Source of the DNA: Prevotella sp.
GTDB taxonomy: Bacteria > Bacteroidota > Bacteroidia > Bacteroidales > Bacteroidaceae
Assembly (NCBI GenBank): GCA_016286995.1
Contig: JAEEVA010000020.1
Span: 1-54,309 of the forward strand
DNA: 54,309 nucleotides
Direction: 5' to 3'
Positions 16,773 to 26,149 of this stretch are shown piece after piece. The notes under the pieces are model-generated. The model ran no database searches. It was given only the letters and a program-made list of their open reading frames with translations, and had not been told where the DNA came from. The position numbers and the translations under genes were made by a program. Position 1 is the first letter of the stretch, and each line of letters starts with the position of its first letter.

Positions 16773-18502
16773 TATACCACTTCTATTCCCTGTTCCTCGC
16801 AAAGCTTCAGACTCATCTCCTTCAGCTTGAACTTCTGAATCTTTCCAGAGCCTGTCAACGGGAACTCCTTAATAAAGAACACGTATTTGGGAATCTTGTA
16901 ACGGGCTATCTTGCCGCGACAGAACAGCTGCACGTCTTCTGCAGTCATCTGGGCACCTTCCTCGAGGATAATGAAAGCACCAACGGCCTCACCGTATTTC
17001 TTCGAAGGTACGGCAGCAACCTGTACGTCGCGGATGCCAGGCATGTGATAGAGGAATTCCTCAATCTCTCGCGGATAAATATTCTCACCACCACGGATGA
17101 TCATGTCCTTGATACGGCCTGTGATTTTATAGAAGCCTTCCTCATCTTTCACGCCCAAATCGCCTGAGTGGAGATAGCCGTTCTTGTCGATGACCTCAGC
17201 GGTAGCCTCAGGATTCTTATAATAACCCTTCATCACGTTGAAGCCCTTGCAGCACATCTCACCTTGAACGCCTACGGGACATTCCTCGCCAGTCTCTGGG
17301 TCAAGCACCTTCACATCAACAAACGGGAAGTCGCGGCCAACAGTAGTACAACGCTGCTCGAAAGTATCGTTGAGACAGGTCTGAGTCATACCTGGTGACG
17401 ACTCAGTCAATCCGTATACGCTGGTGATAGTCATGTACATCTTTTCACTAACCTGTTTCATCAGCTCAATTGGACATAAGCTTCCTGCCATGATACCGGT
17501 ACGCAGACAGGTCAGGTCGAACATGTCGAACATCGGGTGGTTCAGCTCAGCGATAAACATCGTGGGCACGCCATAGACCGCCGTACACCTTTCTTTATGA
17601 ATAGACGCCAGCACCACCAGCGGGTCGAACTTCTCGACCATCACCTCTGTACAGCCATGCGTCAGACAGTTCATCGTAGCCAACACGACGCCGAAGCAAT
17701 GGAACAGCGGAACACAGACGCAGAGCTTGTCGTCCTGAGTAAAACCCATGTTCTCGCCAGTAAAGTAGCCATCATTGGAAATACCGAAGTGGGTCAGCAT
17801 CACGCCTTTGGGGAATCCTGTGGTGCCACTGGTATACTGCATGTTGCACACATCGTAGCAGCTCACCTGCTTCTTCATCTCGTTCAGCGTCTCATCCTCA
17901 ATATTCTGTCCAAGCAGCAACAACTCGGCGGTGTTATACATACCTCGATACTTTTCCATACCGATGTAAACCACGTTCTTCAGGTAAGGGAAGCGTTCGC
18001 TGTTCAGGTGACCACGCTCGCAGGTCTTGAGTTCGGGCAGCATGGTGTAGGTCATATCGACGTAGTTACAGTCCCAGGTACCATCAGTGATACAGAGCAC
18101 CTCCATATCAGAGTCTTTACATAGATACTCCAGCTCGTTCTGCTTATAATTGGTGTTTACCGTTACCAGAACAGCTCCAATCTTTGCTGTGGCATAAAGG
18201 AAGGTGAGCCAGTCGGGAACATTCGTTGCCCAGATGCCTACATTTGAGCCTTTCTTCACACCAATGGATATCAAGCCTTTGGCCAGATTATCCACACGCT
18301 GATTGAACGTGCTCCAAGTAAAGCGTAGGTTGCGGTCTGAATAGACGATGTATTCCTTGTCAGGAGTGGTCTCAGCCCAGTGTTCCAGCCATTCTCCTAA
18401 TGTCCGTTCCCACAGCTTATATCCTTCTGATCCAGTCTCAGCAGGATATGTTCTGTCTGGCAGTGGTCTGCCTGCCATATCTAATCTTACATTCTTTTCC
18501 AT
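16772..18502 (-). CDS. AMP-forming acyl-CoA synthetase
   Basis: Adenylate-forming ligase, 576 residues, which activates a carboxylic acid to its acyl-CoA through an acyl-AMP. The P-loop [11 protein letters not shown] is at 223-233, the hinge motif [16 protein letters not shown] follows, and the catalytic C-terminal lysine lies in TGSGKIQK (Lys554). The pattern is that of medium-chain or short-chain fatty-acyl-CoA ligases; the substrate cannot be read from sequence. It follows the XRE-cupin gene by 53 bp in the same direction and is probably controlled by it. A bidirectional terminator overlaps its stop codon. Confidence 0.88.
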   Translation of the reverse strand: MEKNVRLDMAGRPLPDRTYPAETGSEGYKLWERTLGEWLEHWAETTPDKEYIVYSDRNLRFTWSTFNQRVDNLAKGLISIGVKKGSNVGIWATNVPDWLTFLYATAKIGAVLVTVNTNYKQNELEYLCKDSDMEVLCITDGTWDCNYVDMTYTMLPELKTCERGHLNSERFPYLKNVVYIGMEKYRGMYNTAELLLLGQNIEDETLNEMKKQVSCYDVCNMQYTSGTTGFPKGVMLTHFGISNDGYFTGENMGFTQDDKLCVCVPLFHCFGVVLATMNCLTHGCTEVMVEKFDPLVVLASIHKERCTAVYGVPTMFIAELNHPMFDMFDLTCLRTGIMAGSLCPIELMKQVSEKMYMTITSVYGLTESSPGMTQTCLNDTFEQRCTTVGRDFPFVDVKVLDPETGEECPVGVQGEMCCKGFNVMKGYYKNPEATAEVIDKNGYLHSGDLGVKDEEGFYKITGRIKDMIIRGGENIYPREIEEFLYHMPGIRDVQVAAVPSKKYGEAVGAFIILEEGAQMTAEDVQLFCRGKIARYKIPKYVFFIKEFPLTGSGKIQKFKLKEMSLKLCEEQGIEVV

Positions 18503-18520
18503 CTTCTCAGGTAATCATAA

Positions 18521-18555
18521 TTATTAATTACTAATTCCTAATTTCTAATTCCTAA
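18521..18555. repeat. Heptanucleotide repeat (TTCCTAA-type), 5 units
   Basis: TTATTAA, TTACTAA, TTCCTAA, TTTCTAA, TTCCTAA fill the gap between the synthetase and regulator genes. The next bases (TTA) are the regulator's stop codon. Confidence 0.9.
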
Positions 18556-19140
18556 TTAAAATGGAATATAAACTACTGCCAGAATCTTGGCACTCTTTCC
18601 TGGTGCGCCATGCACATGATGCTTCACAATGCTATCGTAGAAGATGCTGTCGCCCTCTTCCAACCTGAAGATTTCCTTGCCGTAGACAATCTCCACTTCA
18701 CCCTGCATCACATAGATGAACTCCTCACCCTCATGGGCAGAAAGCTGGAACTCAGGACTTTCCTCTGGATTGATGTCGATGACAAACGGCTCCATGTGGC
18801 GACCTGCTTTCTGCTGAGCCAGCGGATGATATTCCATGTGTTTACGGGCATCGACTGCTCCATTCGAGAAACTAATGCTGCTCTCACGTTCACGGTCAAC
18901 GGCACGGCATATTACAGGTCCCAGTGAATCGTTATCATCCATGAAAGTACCTAATCGTACTCCCAGGGCACGTGCTATTTTAATCAGCGGACCTAAAGAA
19001 GGAAGGGTCTGGTCATTCTCTATGCTTACAATCTGCTCTACTGAGAGTCCGCTACGGTCTGCAATCTCCTCAATGCTGAGGTTTTTCGACTCACGGATTC
19101 CTTTAATTTTCAATCCTACGATGGAGTTGTTACTGGACAT
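18556..19140 (-). CDS. XRE-family regulator with C-terminal cupin
   Basis: 194 residues. The helix-turn-helix (about 8-65: IRESKNLSIEEIADRSGLSVEQIVSIEN) is followed by a linker and a cupin_2 barrel (about 110-190: FQLSAHEGEEFIYVMQGEVEIVYG...HHVHG). The cupin probably binds a small effector. It is encoded upstream of and in line with the acyl-CoA synthetase, and divergent from the GH127 gene. This context suggests it senses a carboxylate or derivative and controls the synthetase operon. The ligand is unknown. Confidence 0.88.
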   Translation of the reverse strand: MSSNNSIVGLKIKGIRESKNLSIEEIADRSGLSVEQIVSIENDQTLPSLGPLIKIARALGVRLGTFMDDNDSLGPVICRAVDRERESSISFSNGAVDARKHMEYHPLAQQKAGRHMEPFVIDINPEESPEFQLSAHEGEEFIYVMQGEVEIVYGKEIFRLEEGDSIFYDSIVKHHVHGAPGKSAKILAVVYIPF

Positions 19141-19180
19141 AATACTAACGTTTTAAAATCTGTTTTTGTTTTTGAAGTTG

Positions 19181-19188
19181 CAAAGCTA
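19181..19188 (-). promoter_or_regulatory. -7 element (TAGCTTTG) for the XRE-cupin gene
   Basis: The minus-strand TAGCTTTG fits the Bacteroidota -7 consensus, about 40 bases upstream of the start. The -33 match is weak. Confidence 0.55.
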
Positions 19189-19289
19189 CTAATTTTCAGT
19201 CAAATAACGGCAAGTGTTTGCGAAAATTAACATAAGGAAGGGACAAATCGCACCGTCAAGCGTCTTTTTTCTATATTAATAAGGAAAAT

Positions 19290-21401
19290 ATGAAAAAATA
19301 TCTCGTTATATGTTTCGTCTGTTGTTGTGTCACAACGACAAACAGCATGGCTCAGGGACTCACCGATATGAACCGCAGTCAGCAAGCCAAGATGCAGAAC
19401 GTACCATTGGGGTCGGCCCAATGGACGGGCGGTTTCTGGGGCGACCGTTTTCAGATGCTCTCCACAACGGGTATCTGGGATATGTGGGACACGTGGAATA
19501 CCCCTTGGGAGACGCTCGATGCCGACGGTAAGCACGGTTCACATGGCTTCCGTAACTTCGAGGTGGCAGCAGGTACCGTGAAAGGCAAGCACCACGGTCC
19601 TCCCTTCCACGACGGTGATATGTATAAGTGGCTGGAGGCCTGTGCCTCGGTCTATGCTGTGACGAAAGATCCGAAGATTAACGCTCTGATGGACAAGTTC
19701 ATCGAACAGGTAGCATTGGCCCAGCGTGCTGACGGCTACATCCATACCCCCGTGGTCATCTCAGAGCGGAATGCTGGCATTGACTCCCATGCCACCACTC
19801 CCGGCGCATCAGCGTCGGGGAGTGAGAATGCCGCCGGCATTGAGATTGGAAAAGACCAGAAACACGCCTTTGCCTCGCGTCTTAACTTCGAGACCTATAA
19901 CCTCGGCCACCTCATGACCGCCGGCATCATCCACAAACGTGCCACTGGCAAGACCACGCTGTTCGAGTGTGGCCGGAAGGCAGCCGATTTCCTCTATAAT
20001 TTCCTGACCAACGATGCCGCAGAGCTTTCACGCAACGCCATCTGTCCCAGCCACTACATGGGAGCTGCAGAGATGTACCGCGAGACTGGCGACCCCAAAT
20101 ATCTGGAGTTGGCGAAGGGTTTGATAGCCATCCGCGACTCAGTGACAAACGGCGAGGACCACAACCAGGACCGCCATAAGTTCCGTGACCAATATGAGGC
20201 CATGGGCCATGCTGTCCGTGCCAACTATCTTTATGCTGGTGTTGCCGACCTCTATGCCGAAACCGGCGAGGAGCAGCTTATGAAGAATCTCAGTGCTATT
20301 TGGGATGACATCGTCCAGCACAAAATCTATATCATGGGGGGCTGTGGTGCCTTGTATGACGGTGTATCACCTGACGGTACGACCTACGACCAACCCTCTA
20401 TCCAGCAGATTCATCAGGCCTACGGCCGCCAGTTCCAGTTGCCACAGGAGGCTGCACACAACGAAATCTGTGCACAAATCGGCATGTTGCTCTTCTCGTG
20501 GCGTTTGTTCCAGACGACTTGCGATGGCAAGTATCTCGACAACATCGAGAACGAGTTGTATAACGGCATCCTCAGTGGTATCTCCCTCGACGGCAAGGAC
20601 TTCTTCTATACCGAAGCCCTGCGCCGCACGAAAGAGTTTCCTTATGTAATGCGCTGGCCCAAGCACCGTCAGCGTTACATCTCCTGCTTCTGCTGTCCGC
20701 CAAACACCCTACGCACACTCTGTCAGGCTCAGGAGTACGCGTATTGCATCAAAGATGATATTCTTTTTGTTAATCTCTATGGTCAGAACAACCTGAATAT
20801 GAAAGACCTTGAGATTGAACAGATGACCGACTATCCTTGGGACGGCAAGATACGCATTACTGTCAAGAAAGCGAAACATTTAAAGACCGTCGTACTTCAT
20901 AAGCCAGGCTGGTGCGATAACTACACCGTCAAGGTGAATGGCGAGACCGCCGACCTGACCATTACTCGCAAATGGAAGAAAGGCGACGTGATTGAACTCA
21001 ATCTCGATATGCCCGTACGCCTTGTCGAGGCCAATCCCCTCGTCGAAGAGGCAAAAAACCAGGTGGCCGTCATGCGCGGTCCCATCGTCTACTGCCTTGA
21101 GGGTCAGGATATCGGCCCAGTGGTCAGCGGTTCTCCCGCTAACAAAAAGCCCCGCATCAACGACATCGCCATTCCTGCAGACATCCAGTGGAAGGAGGTG
21201 ACAATGACTCTTGAAGGACACATAATGATAGCGCTTGAGGGAGAAGTGAGGCGAATTAATAATAAGGCATGGGACAATAAGACGCTCTATCGTGAGGTGG
21301 CAAAAGAAACAGGCAAGGTTCGCATCCGTCTCATCCCCTACTACGCCTGGGACAATCGCGGCATCGACGACATGAGTCTCTGGTTGCCTCTTGCCCGTTA
21401 A
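19290..21401 (+). CDS. GH127 family protein (beta-L-arabinofuranosidase type, DUF1680), secreted
   Basis: 703 residues with a signal peptide (MKKYLVICFVCCC..., cleaved near SMAQG). GH127 enzymes remove beta-L-arabinofuranose residues from plant glycans, using a cysteine nucleophile in a zinc site. The hallmark CFCCPPN is at residues 466-472, and the barrel motifs EAAHNEIC and ENELYNGILSGISLDGKDFFY are present, followed by a C-terminal beta domain. The export signal suggests action in the periplasm. It is followed 15 bp later by an EFR1-type ferredoxin gene. Substrate assignment within GH127 is inferred. Confidence 0.87.
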   Translation: MKKYLVICFVCCCVTTTNSMAQGLTDMNRSQQAKMQNVPLGSAQWTGGFWGDRFQMLSTTGIWDMWDTWNTPWETLDADGKHGSHGFRNFEVAAGTVKGKHHGPPFHDGDMYKWLEACASVYAVTKDPKINALMDKFIEQVALAQRADGYIHTPVVISERNAGIDSHATTPGASASGSENAAGIEIGKDQKHAFASRLNFETYNLGHLMTAGIIHKRATGKTTLFECGRKAADFLYNFLTNDAAELSRNAICPSHYMGAAEMYRETGDPKYLELAKGLIAIRDSVTNGEDHNQDRHKFRDQYEAMGHAVRANYLYAGVADLYAETGEEQLMKNLSAIWDDIVQHKIYIMGGCGALYDGVSPDGTTYDQPSIQQIHQAYGRQFQLPQEAAHNEICAQIGMLLFSWRLFQTTCDGKYLDNIENELYNGILSGISLDGKDFFYTEALRRTKEFPYVMRWPKHRQRYISCFCCPPNTLRTLCQAQEYAYCIKDDILFVNLYGQNNLNMKDLEIEQMTDYPWDGKIRITVKKAKHLKTVVLHKPGWCDNYTVKVNGETADLTITRKWKKGDVIELNLDMPVRLVEANPLVEEAKNQVAVMRGPIVYCLEGQDIGPVVSGSPANKKPRINDIAIPADIQWKEVTMTLEGHIMIALEGEVRRINNKAWDNKTLYREVAKETGKVRIRLIPYYAWDNRGIDDMSLWLPLAR

Positions 21402-21416
21402 TAACCGACAAATGCT

Positions 21417-22229
21417 ATGATATTCTATTTCTCAGGAACAGGTAATACCAAGTGGATAGCTCAGCAGTTGGCCCTTGCCATCGGCGATAAACTCATGAGC
21501 ATCCCCGAAGCGCTGCAACAGCAGCAACAACATGACTATCAGCTAAAAGAAGGTGAACGATTGGGATTCTGTTTCCCTACGCATGGCTGGCAACCTCCGA
21601 GGATTGTCCGTGACTTCATCCGTCGTGCTACTTTCCACGTCTCACCAAACACCTATGTATGGGCGCTGACCACCTGTGGCGACAGTACAGGAAAGACGAT
21701 GGACATTCTGAACCGTGAACTGGCCCGCAAAGGGCTGAAGGCCGAAACGCTCTTCTCTGTCATCATGCCCGAAAGCTACGTTTGTCTGCCCTTCATGTAC
21801 ACCGATACTGAGAGCCGTGAAAACGAGAAGATAGAACAGGCCCGTCGACAGACAAAACACATAGCCCGCATCCTCCAAGACCGCAAGCGTGGCATTGCAG
21901 AACTCGATCAGGGAGCAACACCCCGTCTTTTCTCCTATGTCATCGGCCAGTATTTTAACAAGCGCATGATTACCGATAAGAAGTTCACCGTCGATGCCGA
22001 TGTCTGTACCCGTTGTGGCAAGTGCCGCAAGGTCTGTCCTGTCGACAATATACAAGGCACACCGCCCGAGTGGCTTCACAACGGACGGTGCACCTGTTGT
22101 CTGGCTTGCTATCACTATTGTCCGGTACATGCCATCAACTATGGCAACATCACCAGAAAGCGCGACCAGTATTATTTCAATAGACGCGAAGAACGGGAAG
22201 GCCTCAATACACGCGAGGACCGAAAATAG
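21417..22229 (+). CDS. EFR1-type flavodoxin/ferredoxin fusion protein
   Basis: 270 residues. The N-terminal flavodoxin-like fold has the FMN phosphate loop FSGTGNTKWIAQ (about 5-16). The C-terminus carries two 4Fe-4S clusters (CTRCGKCRKVCPVD and CTCCLACYHYCPVH). The family is common in anaerobic Bacteroidota and Firmicutes and is presumed to pass electrons between carriers; the partner is unknown. The 3' end overlaps the convergent PLP-binding protein gene by 26 bp. Confidence 0.86.
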   Translation: MIFYFSGTGNTKWIAQQLALAIGDKLMSIPEALQQQQQHDYQLKEGERLGFCFPTHGWQPPRIVRDFIRRATFHVSPNTYVWALTTCGDSTGKTMDILNRELARKGLKAETLFSVIMPESYVCLPFMYTDTESRENEKIEQARRQTKHIARILQDRKRGIAELDQGATPRLFSYVIGQYFNKRMITDKKFTVDADVCTRCGKCRKVCPVDNIQGTPPEWLHNGRCTCCLACYHYCPVHAINYGNITRKRDQYYFNRREEREGLNTREDRK

Positions 22230-22875
22230 TGGTGCCTATGCGAACCATCGTCGAGGCTTCCTCAACGGCAATGAGATAGTCGTGGCTCATGCCCCATGAC
22301 CGCTCACAGAAAGCGTCATCATCAGCAAAATATGTGGCCTTGACTTCATCGAAGAGGCTCTTGGCCAAACGGAACTCGGAACGAATCTGTTCCGTGTCGT
22401 CCACATAAGATGCCATCATCATCAGCCCCCGGATGCGCACATGCTTCAGCTCACGCCATTCACCACCTGCCAACAGTTCACGCAGGGCTTCGGGCGTCAG
22501 GCCGTACTTGGTTTCTTCCTCGGCAATATGGAGTTCCAGCAACACATCGATAACACGCTCATTCTTAGATGCTTGCTTATCTATCTCCTTCAAAAGCTTT
22601 AATGAATCCACAGCCTCTATCATCGTCACATAAGGAGCGATATACTTCACCTTATTGGTTTGCAGATGCCCGATAAAATGCCACTGGATATCCTTTGGCA
22701 GCGTCTCATGTTTGCCACGCAATTCCTGCTCATGACTCTCACCGAAGATGCGCTGACCCTCGGCATATGCCGCCTCAATATATTCGTTAGGATGGTACTT
22801 ACTGATTGCCACCAGACGAACGCCCTGTGGCAAATTGGCAAGTACCTGCTTTAAGTTCCCCTTAACGTCGTACAT
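22204..22875 (-). CDS. YggS-family PLP-binding protein (PLPBP)
   Basis: Pyridoxal-phosphate homeostasis protein, 223 residues, a single TIM-barrel without decarboxylase activity. The PLP lysine lies in LVAISKYHP near residue 27, and FGESHEQEL, WHFIGHLQTNK and LMMMASY blocks follow, ending in VRIGTTIFGPR. No membrane or signal sequence. It is the last gene of a minus-strand group with DUF4494 and a pseudokinase, with 26 bp between it and the DUF4494 gene. Confidence 0.92.
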   Translation of the reverse strand: MYDVKGNLKQVLANLPQGVRLVAISKYHPNEYIEAAYAEGQRIFGESHEQELRGKHETLPKDIQWHFIGHLQTNKVKYIAPYVTMIEAVDSLKLLKEIDKQASKNERVIDVLLELHIAEEETKYGLTPEALRELLAGGEWRELKHVRIRGLMMMASYVDDTEQIRSEFRLAKSLFDEVKATYFADDDAFCERSWGMSHDYLIAVEEASTMVRIGTTIFGPRVY

Positions 22876-22892
22876 GACTACGAAAGCAAATT

Positions 22893-22927
22893 GTTTACTT
22901 CTTACTCTTCGCTTTTCACTTCTTTTC
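22893..22927. repeat. Heptanucleotide repeat at the DUF4494 3' end
   Basis: GTTTACT, TCTTACT, CTTCGCT, TTTCACT, TCTTTTC. Read on the minus strand it encodes the last residues (EVKSEE) and stop of the DUF4494 protein. Confidence 0.75.
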
Positions 22928-23366
22928 CATACTCAAAAACGTCCATGAGCGTTGTCTCGTTGACGGCAGCAATGACGTAGTCAATCATCGTGGTTCCCAT
23001 GACGCTCTCGATGTTGTTGACAGCACCCTTCAGCGTACCTGCCTGTACCAGATAGTTGACGTTGGAGCGTTTCTCCTTCTCCGTTTTCTCATCGATGGTG
23101 ATAAACTGGAGCTTGGCCTTATACCAGCGGTCAGCCATCTCGTCGTCGCTGAAGAATATTTCCTTATAAGGTGCTATCTTGATGTCCTTGATAGTAAACT
23201 CACCGCTGATGTACGATGACATTTCTTCCATGATACGCTTCTCTGCCTCCGTAAACGACAGGGCATCAACGACATAAGTTTCTGTTACTTTCTTCTGCAA
23301 GCCGTCTTCCATCACTTTCTCGTAGCCGATCTTGCACTCAAACCAAATTGCTGTTCTTGATCTCAT
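22902..23366 (-). CDS. DUF4494 domain protein
   Basis: 154 residues, cytoplasmic. The whole length matches the Bacteroidota DUF4494 family (WFECKIGYEKVMEDG start, KKVTETYVVDALSFTEAE, DRWYKAKLQFITIDEKTEKEK). Function is not known. The last six residues derive from a 7-base repeat, so the natural C-terminus of relatives may differ. It lies between the pseudokinase and PLP-binding genes on the same strand; co-transcription is likely. Confidence 0.85.
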   Translation of the reverse strand: MRSRTAIWFECKIGYEKVMEDGLQKKVTETYVVDALSFTEAEKRIMEEMSSYISGEFTIKDIKIAPYKEIFFSDDEMADRWYKAKLQFITIDEKTEKEKRSNVNYLVQAGTLKGAVNNIESVMGTTMIDYVIAAVNETTLMDVFEYGKEVKSEE

Positions 23367-23401
23367 ATTTTCTTTACTTTAACTTCCTATAATCCACAAA
23401 A

Positions 23402-24649
23402 TTACTTTTTTTCTGGCAACTGAACACCCAGATGCTTATCAAGCCCAAGTTCCTTCTTCTTTTGATCAGTAATGCGTTCAATTATCTCAGTAGCAATCAG
23501 TTGCGAACGTTCAGGTGAGAGACCGGCGTCAGAACCAAGCTCGCTCTGCACTTTCATCAATTCATTGATGGTCGTCTCGCTCTCTGCCAGGAACTTCTTC
23601 TCCGAAGAGTTCATATACTGCTTGTTATAAATCTTCGAGAGGATGCGGTCGGCCTCTTTCTCGTATTTCTTGCGGAAAATCTCCTCGGCCTTGGCTTCAA
23701 AGTCACGCTGTGTGGCTTCGTCTACCACCAATGAGTCACCATCGTTGGTCACTCCCAGCTCCGAAGGGTCAAAGCCGTCATCAAGCAAATCGTCGGTAGG
23801 CGTACGCGGTGCTGGTTTTACAAATTCAACAGGACTTGACTCAGGGAACATGTCGAAATAGATACCTACGCATAGCAGAGCAACTACCAAAGCCACCACC
23901 AACGTGATAACCGAACGAATGGAACTGCGACGCTTCATGACAGCCGACAACATGTCGGACGGTGTGCTATAGCGGTCTTCAGGTGCTTCACTGACAGCTT
24001 TCTTGATAGCACGGCGATACTCCATAGGCAGGTCAGCCTGACTGTAGAGTGCCTGCAGGAAACGACCAATGCCATAAACGTCACAACGTTCATCGATTGT
24101 ACCATGTTCCAGTACTTCAGGAGCCACATATTGCACATCATCACCATAGAAAGCCTCTTGGTCGTTTATGCCTAAATAGAACGATCCGTGCGACAGCAGC
24201 AGAGCGCTGTTGTCGCCCTTACGGGCAAACACGGTCTTAGGTGAGTAGCACACATGCTTGATACCTTGCTTGTGAAGGTACTCGGTGATTTCCACTAACG
24301 AAGTCAGCACGTTGTCGATAAACCCTTTTTCAGCCACGATAGCAGGATTATCAATCAGTAACTGTTCGAAAGTCTGGTAGTTTCCCAGCTCCAATTGTAA
24401 CTGGGTAATCTCACCACCCTTCTCCACTGGTGTAAAATGAATCTGATGGTTGTTAGCCAGCGTTTTGTTTTTCTCACACTCCTCTTTGATAGCTTTCGAG
24501 AAGGCGATGTTCTGGTTCAGTTCGGACGGCACATCAACTATGCCGCGCCACTTGCCATCTACCTGTTCTCGATAATACCCGCCAATAGGTTGGTGAACCG
24601 GGTGCTTTTTGCCCTCATGACGGGCAGCCAATAGTTCTTCGTAATTCAC
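23402..24649 (-). CDS. Membrane-anchored kinase-fold protein lacking catalytic motifs (pseudokinase)
   Basis: 415 residues from a GTG start. The N-terminal half resembles a Ser/Thr kinase C-lobe: helix LTSLVEITEYLHKQGIKHV, an activation-segment end YVAPEVL (174-180), CDVYGIG (189-195), and EDRYSTPSDM (224-233). The catalytic loop HRDxKxxN is replaced by KHVCYSPKTV (131-140) and DFG by SHGSF (about 153-157), so phosphotransfer is unlikely. A single transmembrane helix at about 245-264 is followed by a charged, helical 150-residue tail outside the cytoplasm. The inferred role is scaffolding or signalling. It is first in a minus-strand group. Confidence 0.75.
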   Translation of the reverse strand: MNYEELLAARHEGKKHPVHQPIGGYYREQVDGKWRGIVDVPSELNQNIAFSKAIKEECEKNKTLANNHQIHFTPVEKGGEITQLQLELGNYQTFEQLLIDNPAIVAEKGFIDNVLTSLVEITEYLHKQGIKHVCYSPKTVFARKGDNSALLLSHGSFYLGINDQEAFYGDDVQYVAPEVLEHGTIDERCDVYGIGRFLQALYSQADLPMEYRRAIKKAVSEAPEDRYSTPSDMLSAVMKRRSSIRSVITLVVALVVALLCVGIYFDMFPESSPVEFVKPAPRTPTDDLLDDGFDPSELGVTNDGDSLVVDEATQRDFEAKAEEIFRKKYEKEADRILSKIYNKQYMNSSEKKFLAESETTINELMKVQSELGSDAGLSPERSQLIATEIIERITDQKKKELGLDKHLGVQLPEKK

Positions 24650-24653
24650 TTTG

Positions 24654-24689
24654 CTAATTTACTATTTGACAATTTACTATTTACGATTT
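24654..24689. repeat. Near-heptanucleotide repeat (ACTATTT-type)
   Basis: CTAATTT, ACTATTT, GACAATTT (8), ACTATTT, ACGATTT, directly upstream of the pseudokinase start. One unit is 8 bases. Confidence 0.65.
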
Positions 24690-24770
24690 ATCCATATCGA
24701 TGCGCAAAAGTACAAAATAATTTATAAATAATGATATATAAAACATAATAATTTTAGTACAGAAGCAAAT

Positions 24771-24798
24771 TTTTCACTTTTCACTCTTCACTTTTCAC
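24771..24798. repeat. Heptanucleotide repeat (TTTTCAC-type), 4 units
   Basis: TTTTCAC, TTTTCAC, TCTTCAC, TTTTCAC in the divergent intergenic region between the pseudokinase and aminotransferase genes. Confidence 0.9.
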
Positions 24799-24858
24799 TT
24801 CTTTTTCGTACCTTTAACTACGTTGAAAGTACTTTCGTTCGAGAAAACACAAAAAACT

Positions 24859-24890
24859 TTTGGTTTTCTTCTCACTTATTCGTACCTTTG
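24859..24890 (+). promoter_or_regulatory. Bacteroidota-type promoter for aminotransferase
   Basis: TTTG at 24859-24862 and TACCTTTG at 24883-24890, 20 bp apart; ATG follows at 24918. Confidence 0.8.
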
Positions 24891-24917
24891 CAACCGATTT
24901 ACGTAAATTAGACAACA

Positions 24918-26120
24918 ATGCCAAAAATTTCAGTACGCGGACTGGAGATGCCCGAGTCGCCGATTCGAAAACTCGCTCCCCTTGCCGCCGCAGCAAAAAA
25001 ACGTGGAACAAAGGTGTATCACCTGAACATCGGCCAGCCCGACCTGCCTACGCCGCAGGTGGCTTTGGACGCCTTGAAGGATATTGACCGAACCATCCTT
25101 GAGTATTCACCCTCACAGGGCTATCAGAGCTACCGTGAGAAATTGGTTGATTACTACGCGAAATATAATATTAATGTAACGGCTGACGACATCATCATCA
25201 CCAGCGGCGGCTCCGAGGCGGTGCTCTTTGCCTTCCTGTCGTGTCTGAATCCTGGTGACGAGATTATCGTCCCTGAGCCCGCCTACGCCAACTATATGGC
25301 CTTTGCCATCAGCGCTGGTGCCAAGATCCGTACCATCGCCACAACCATCGACGAGGGCTTTTCGTTGCCGAAGGTCGAGAAGTTCGAGGAGCTCATCAAC
25401 GACCGTACTCGGGCCATCATGATCTGTAACCCCAACAACCCGACGGGATATCTCTATACACGCCGCGAAATGAACCAGATTCGCGACCTGGTGAAGAAGT
25501 ACGACCTGTACCTCTTCTCCGACGAGGTCTACCGCGAATACATCTATACGGGCTCACCCTATATTTCGGCCTGTCATTTGGAAGGCATCGAGCAGAACGT
25601 CATCCTCATCGACTCCGTGTCGAAGCGTTATTCGGAGTGCGGCATCCGCATCGGTGCCCTCATCACGAAGAATGCCGAGGTCCGCAAGGCTGTGATGAAG
25701 TTCTGTCAGGCTCGCCTCTCCCCGCCCCTTATCGGACAGATTGTCGCCGAAGCCTCGCTGGACACTCCCGAAGAGTATCTTCGTGACGTTTATGACGAAT
25801 ATGTCGAGCGACGCAAGTGTCTCATCGACGGTCTGAACCGCATCCCCGGCGTCTACTCCCCCATCCCCATGGGAGCGTTCTACACCGTGGCCAAGCTGCC
25901 TGTCGACGATGCCGAGAAGTTCTGCCGCTGGTGTCTGGCCGAGTTCAATTATGAGGGTGAGACAGTCATGATGGCTCCTGCCGCTGGTTTCTATACCACC
26001 CCCGGTGCCGGCATCAATCAGGTGCGTATTGCCTACGTCCTGAAGAAGAAAGATTTGGAGCGTGCTCTCGTCGTACTGAAGAAAGCCCTTGAAGCCTATC
26101 CCGGACGCGTCGAAGAGTAA
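24918..26120 (+). CDS. Class I/II PLP-dependent aminotransferase (aspartate aminotransferase-like)
   Basis: 400 residues, cytoplasmic. Fold-type I motifs in order: NIGQPDLPTP near residue 36, SGGSEAVLFAF, NPNNPTGYLYT (Asn contact to the PLP ring), SDEVYREYIY (Asp/Tyr contacts) and the Schiff-base lysine in DSVSKRYSECGIRIG. The family includes aspartate and aromatic aminotransferases, so the amino donor cannot be fixed. It starts just downstream of a consensus promoter and is followed after 23 bp by a permease gene, so the two may be co-transcribed. Confidence 0.88.
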   Translation: MPKISVRGLEMPESPIRKLAPLAAAAKKRGTKVYHLNIGQPDLPTPQVALDALKDIDRTILEYSPSQGYQSYREKLVDYYAKYNINVTADDIIITSGGSEAVLFAFLSCLNPGDEIIVPEPAYANYMAFAISAGAKIRTIATTIDEGFSLPKVEKFEELINDRTRAIMICNPNNPTGYLYTRREMNQIRDLVKKYDLYLFSDEVYREYIYTGSPYISACHLEGIEQNVILIDSVSKRYSECGIRIGALITKNAEVRKAVMKFCQARLSPPLIGQIVAEASLDTPEEYLRDVYDEYVERRKCLIDGLNRIPGVYSPIPMGAFYTVAKLPVDDAEKFCRWCLAEFNYEGETVMMAPAAGFYTTPGAGINQVRIAYVLKKKDLERALVVLKKALEAYPGRVEE

Positions 26121-26128
26121 TCATAAAA

Positions 26129-26149
26129 CTCATAGTTCATAGTTTGAAT
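26129..26149. repeat. Short heptanucleotide repeat (TTCATAG-type)
   Basis: CTCATAG, TTCATAG, TTTGAAT, covering the TTG start of the next gene. Confidence 0.5.

Noticed and set aside
24809..24816. Second promoter TACCTTTA upstream of the aminotransferase
   Set aside because: The last base deviates, no TTTG lies at the right distance, and a full consensus promoter is 74 bases closer to the gene.
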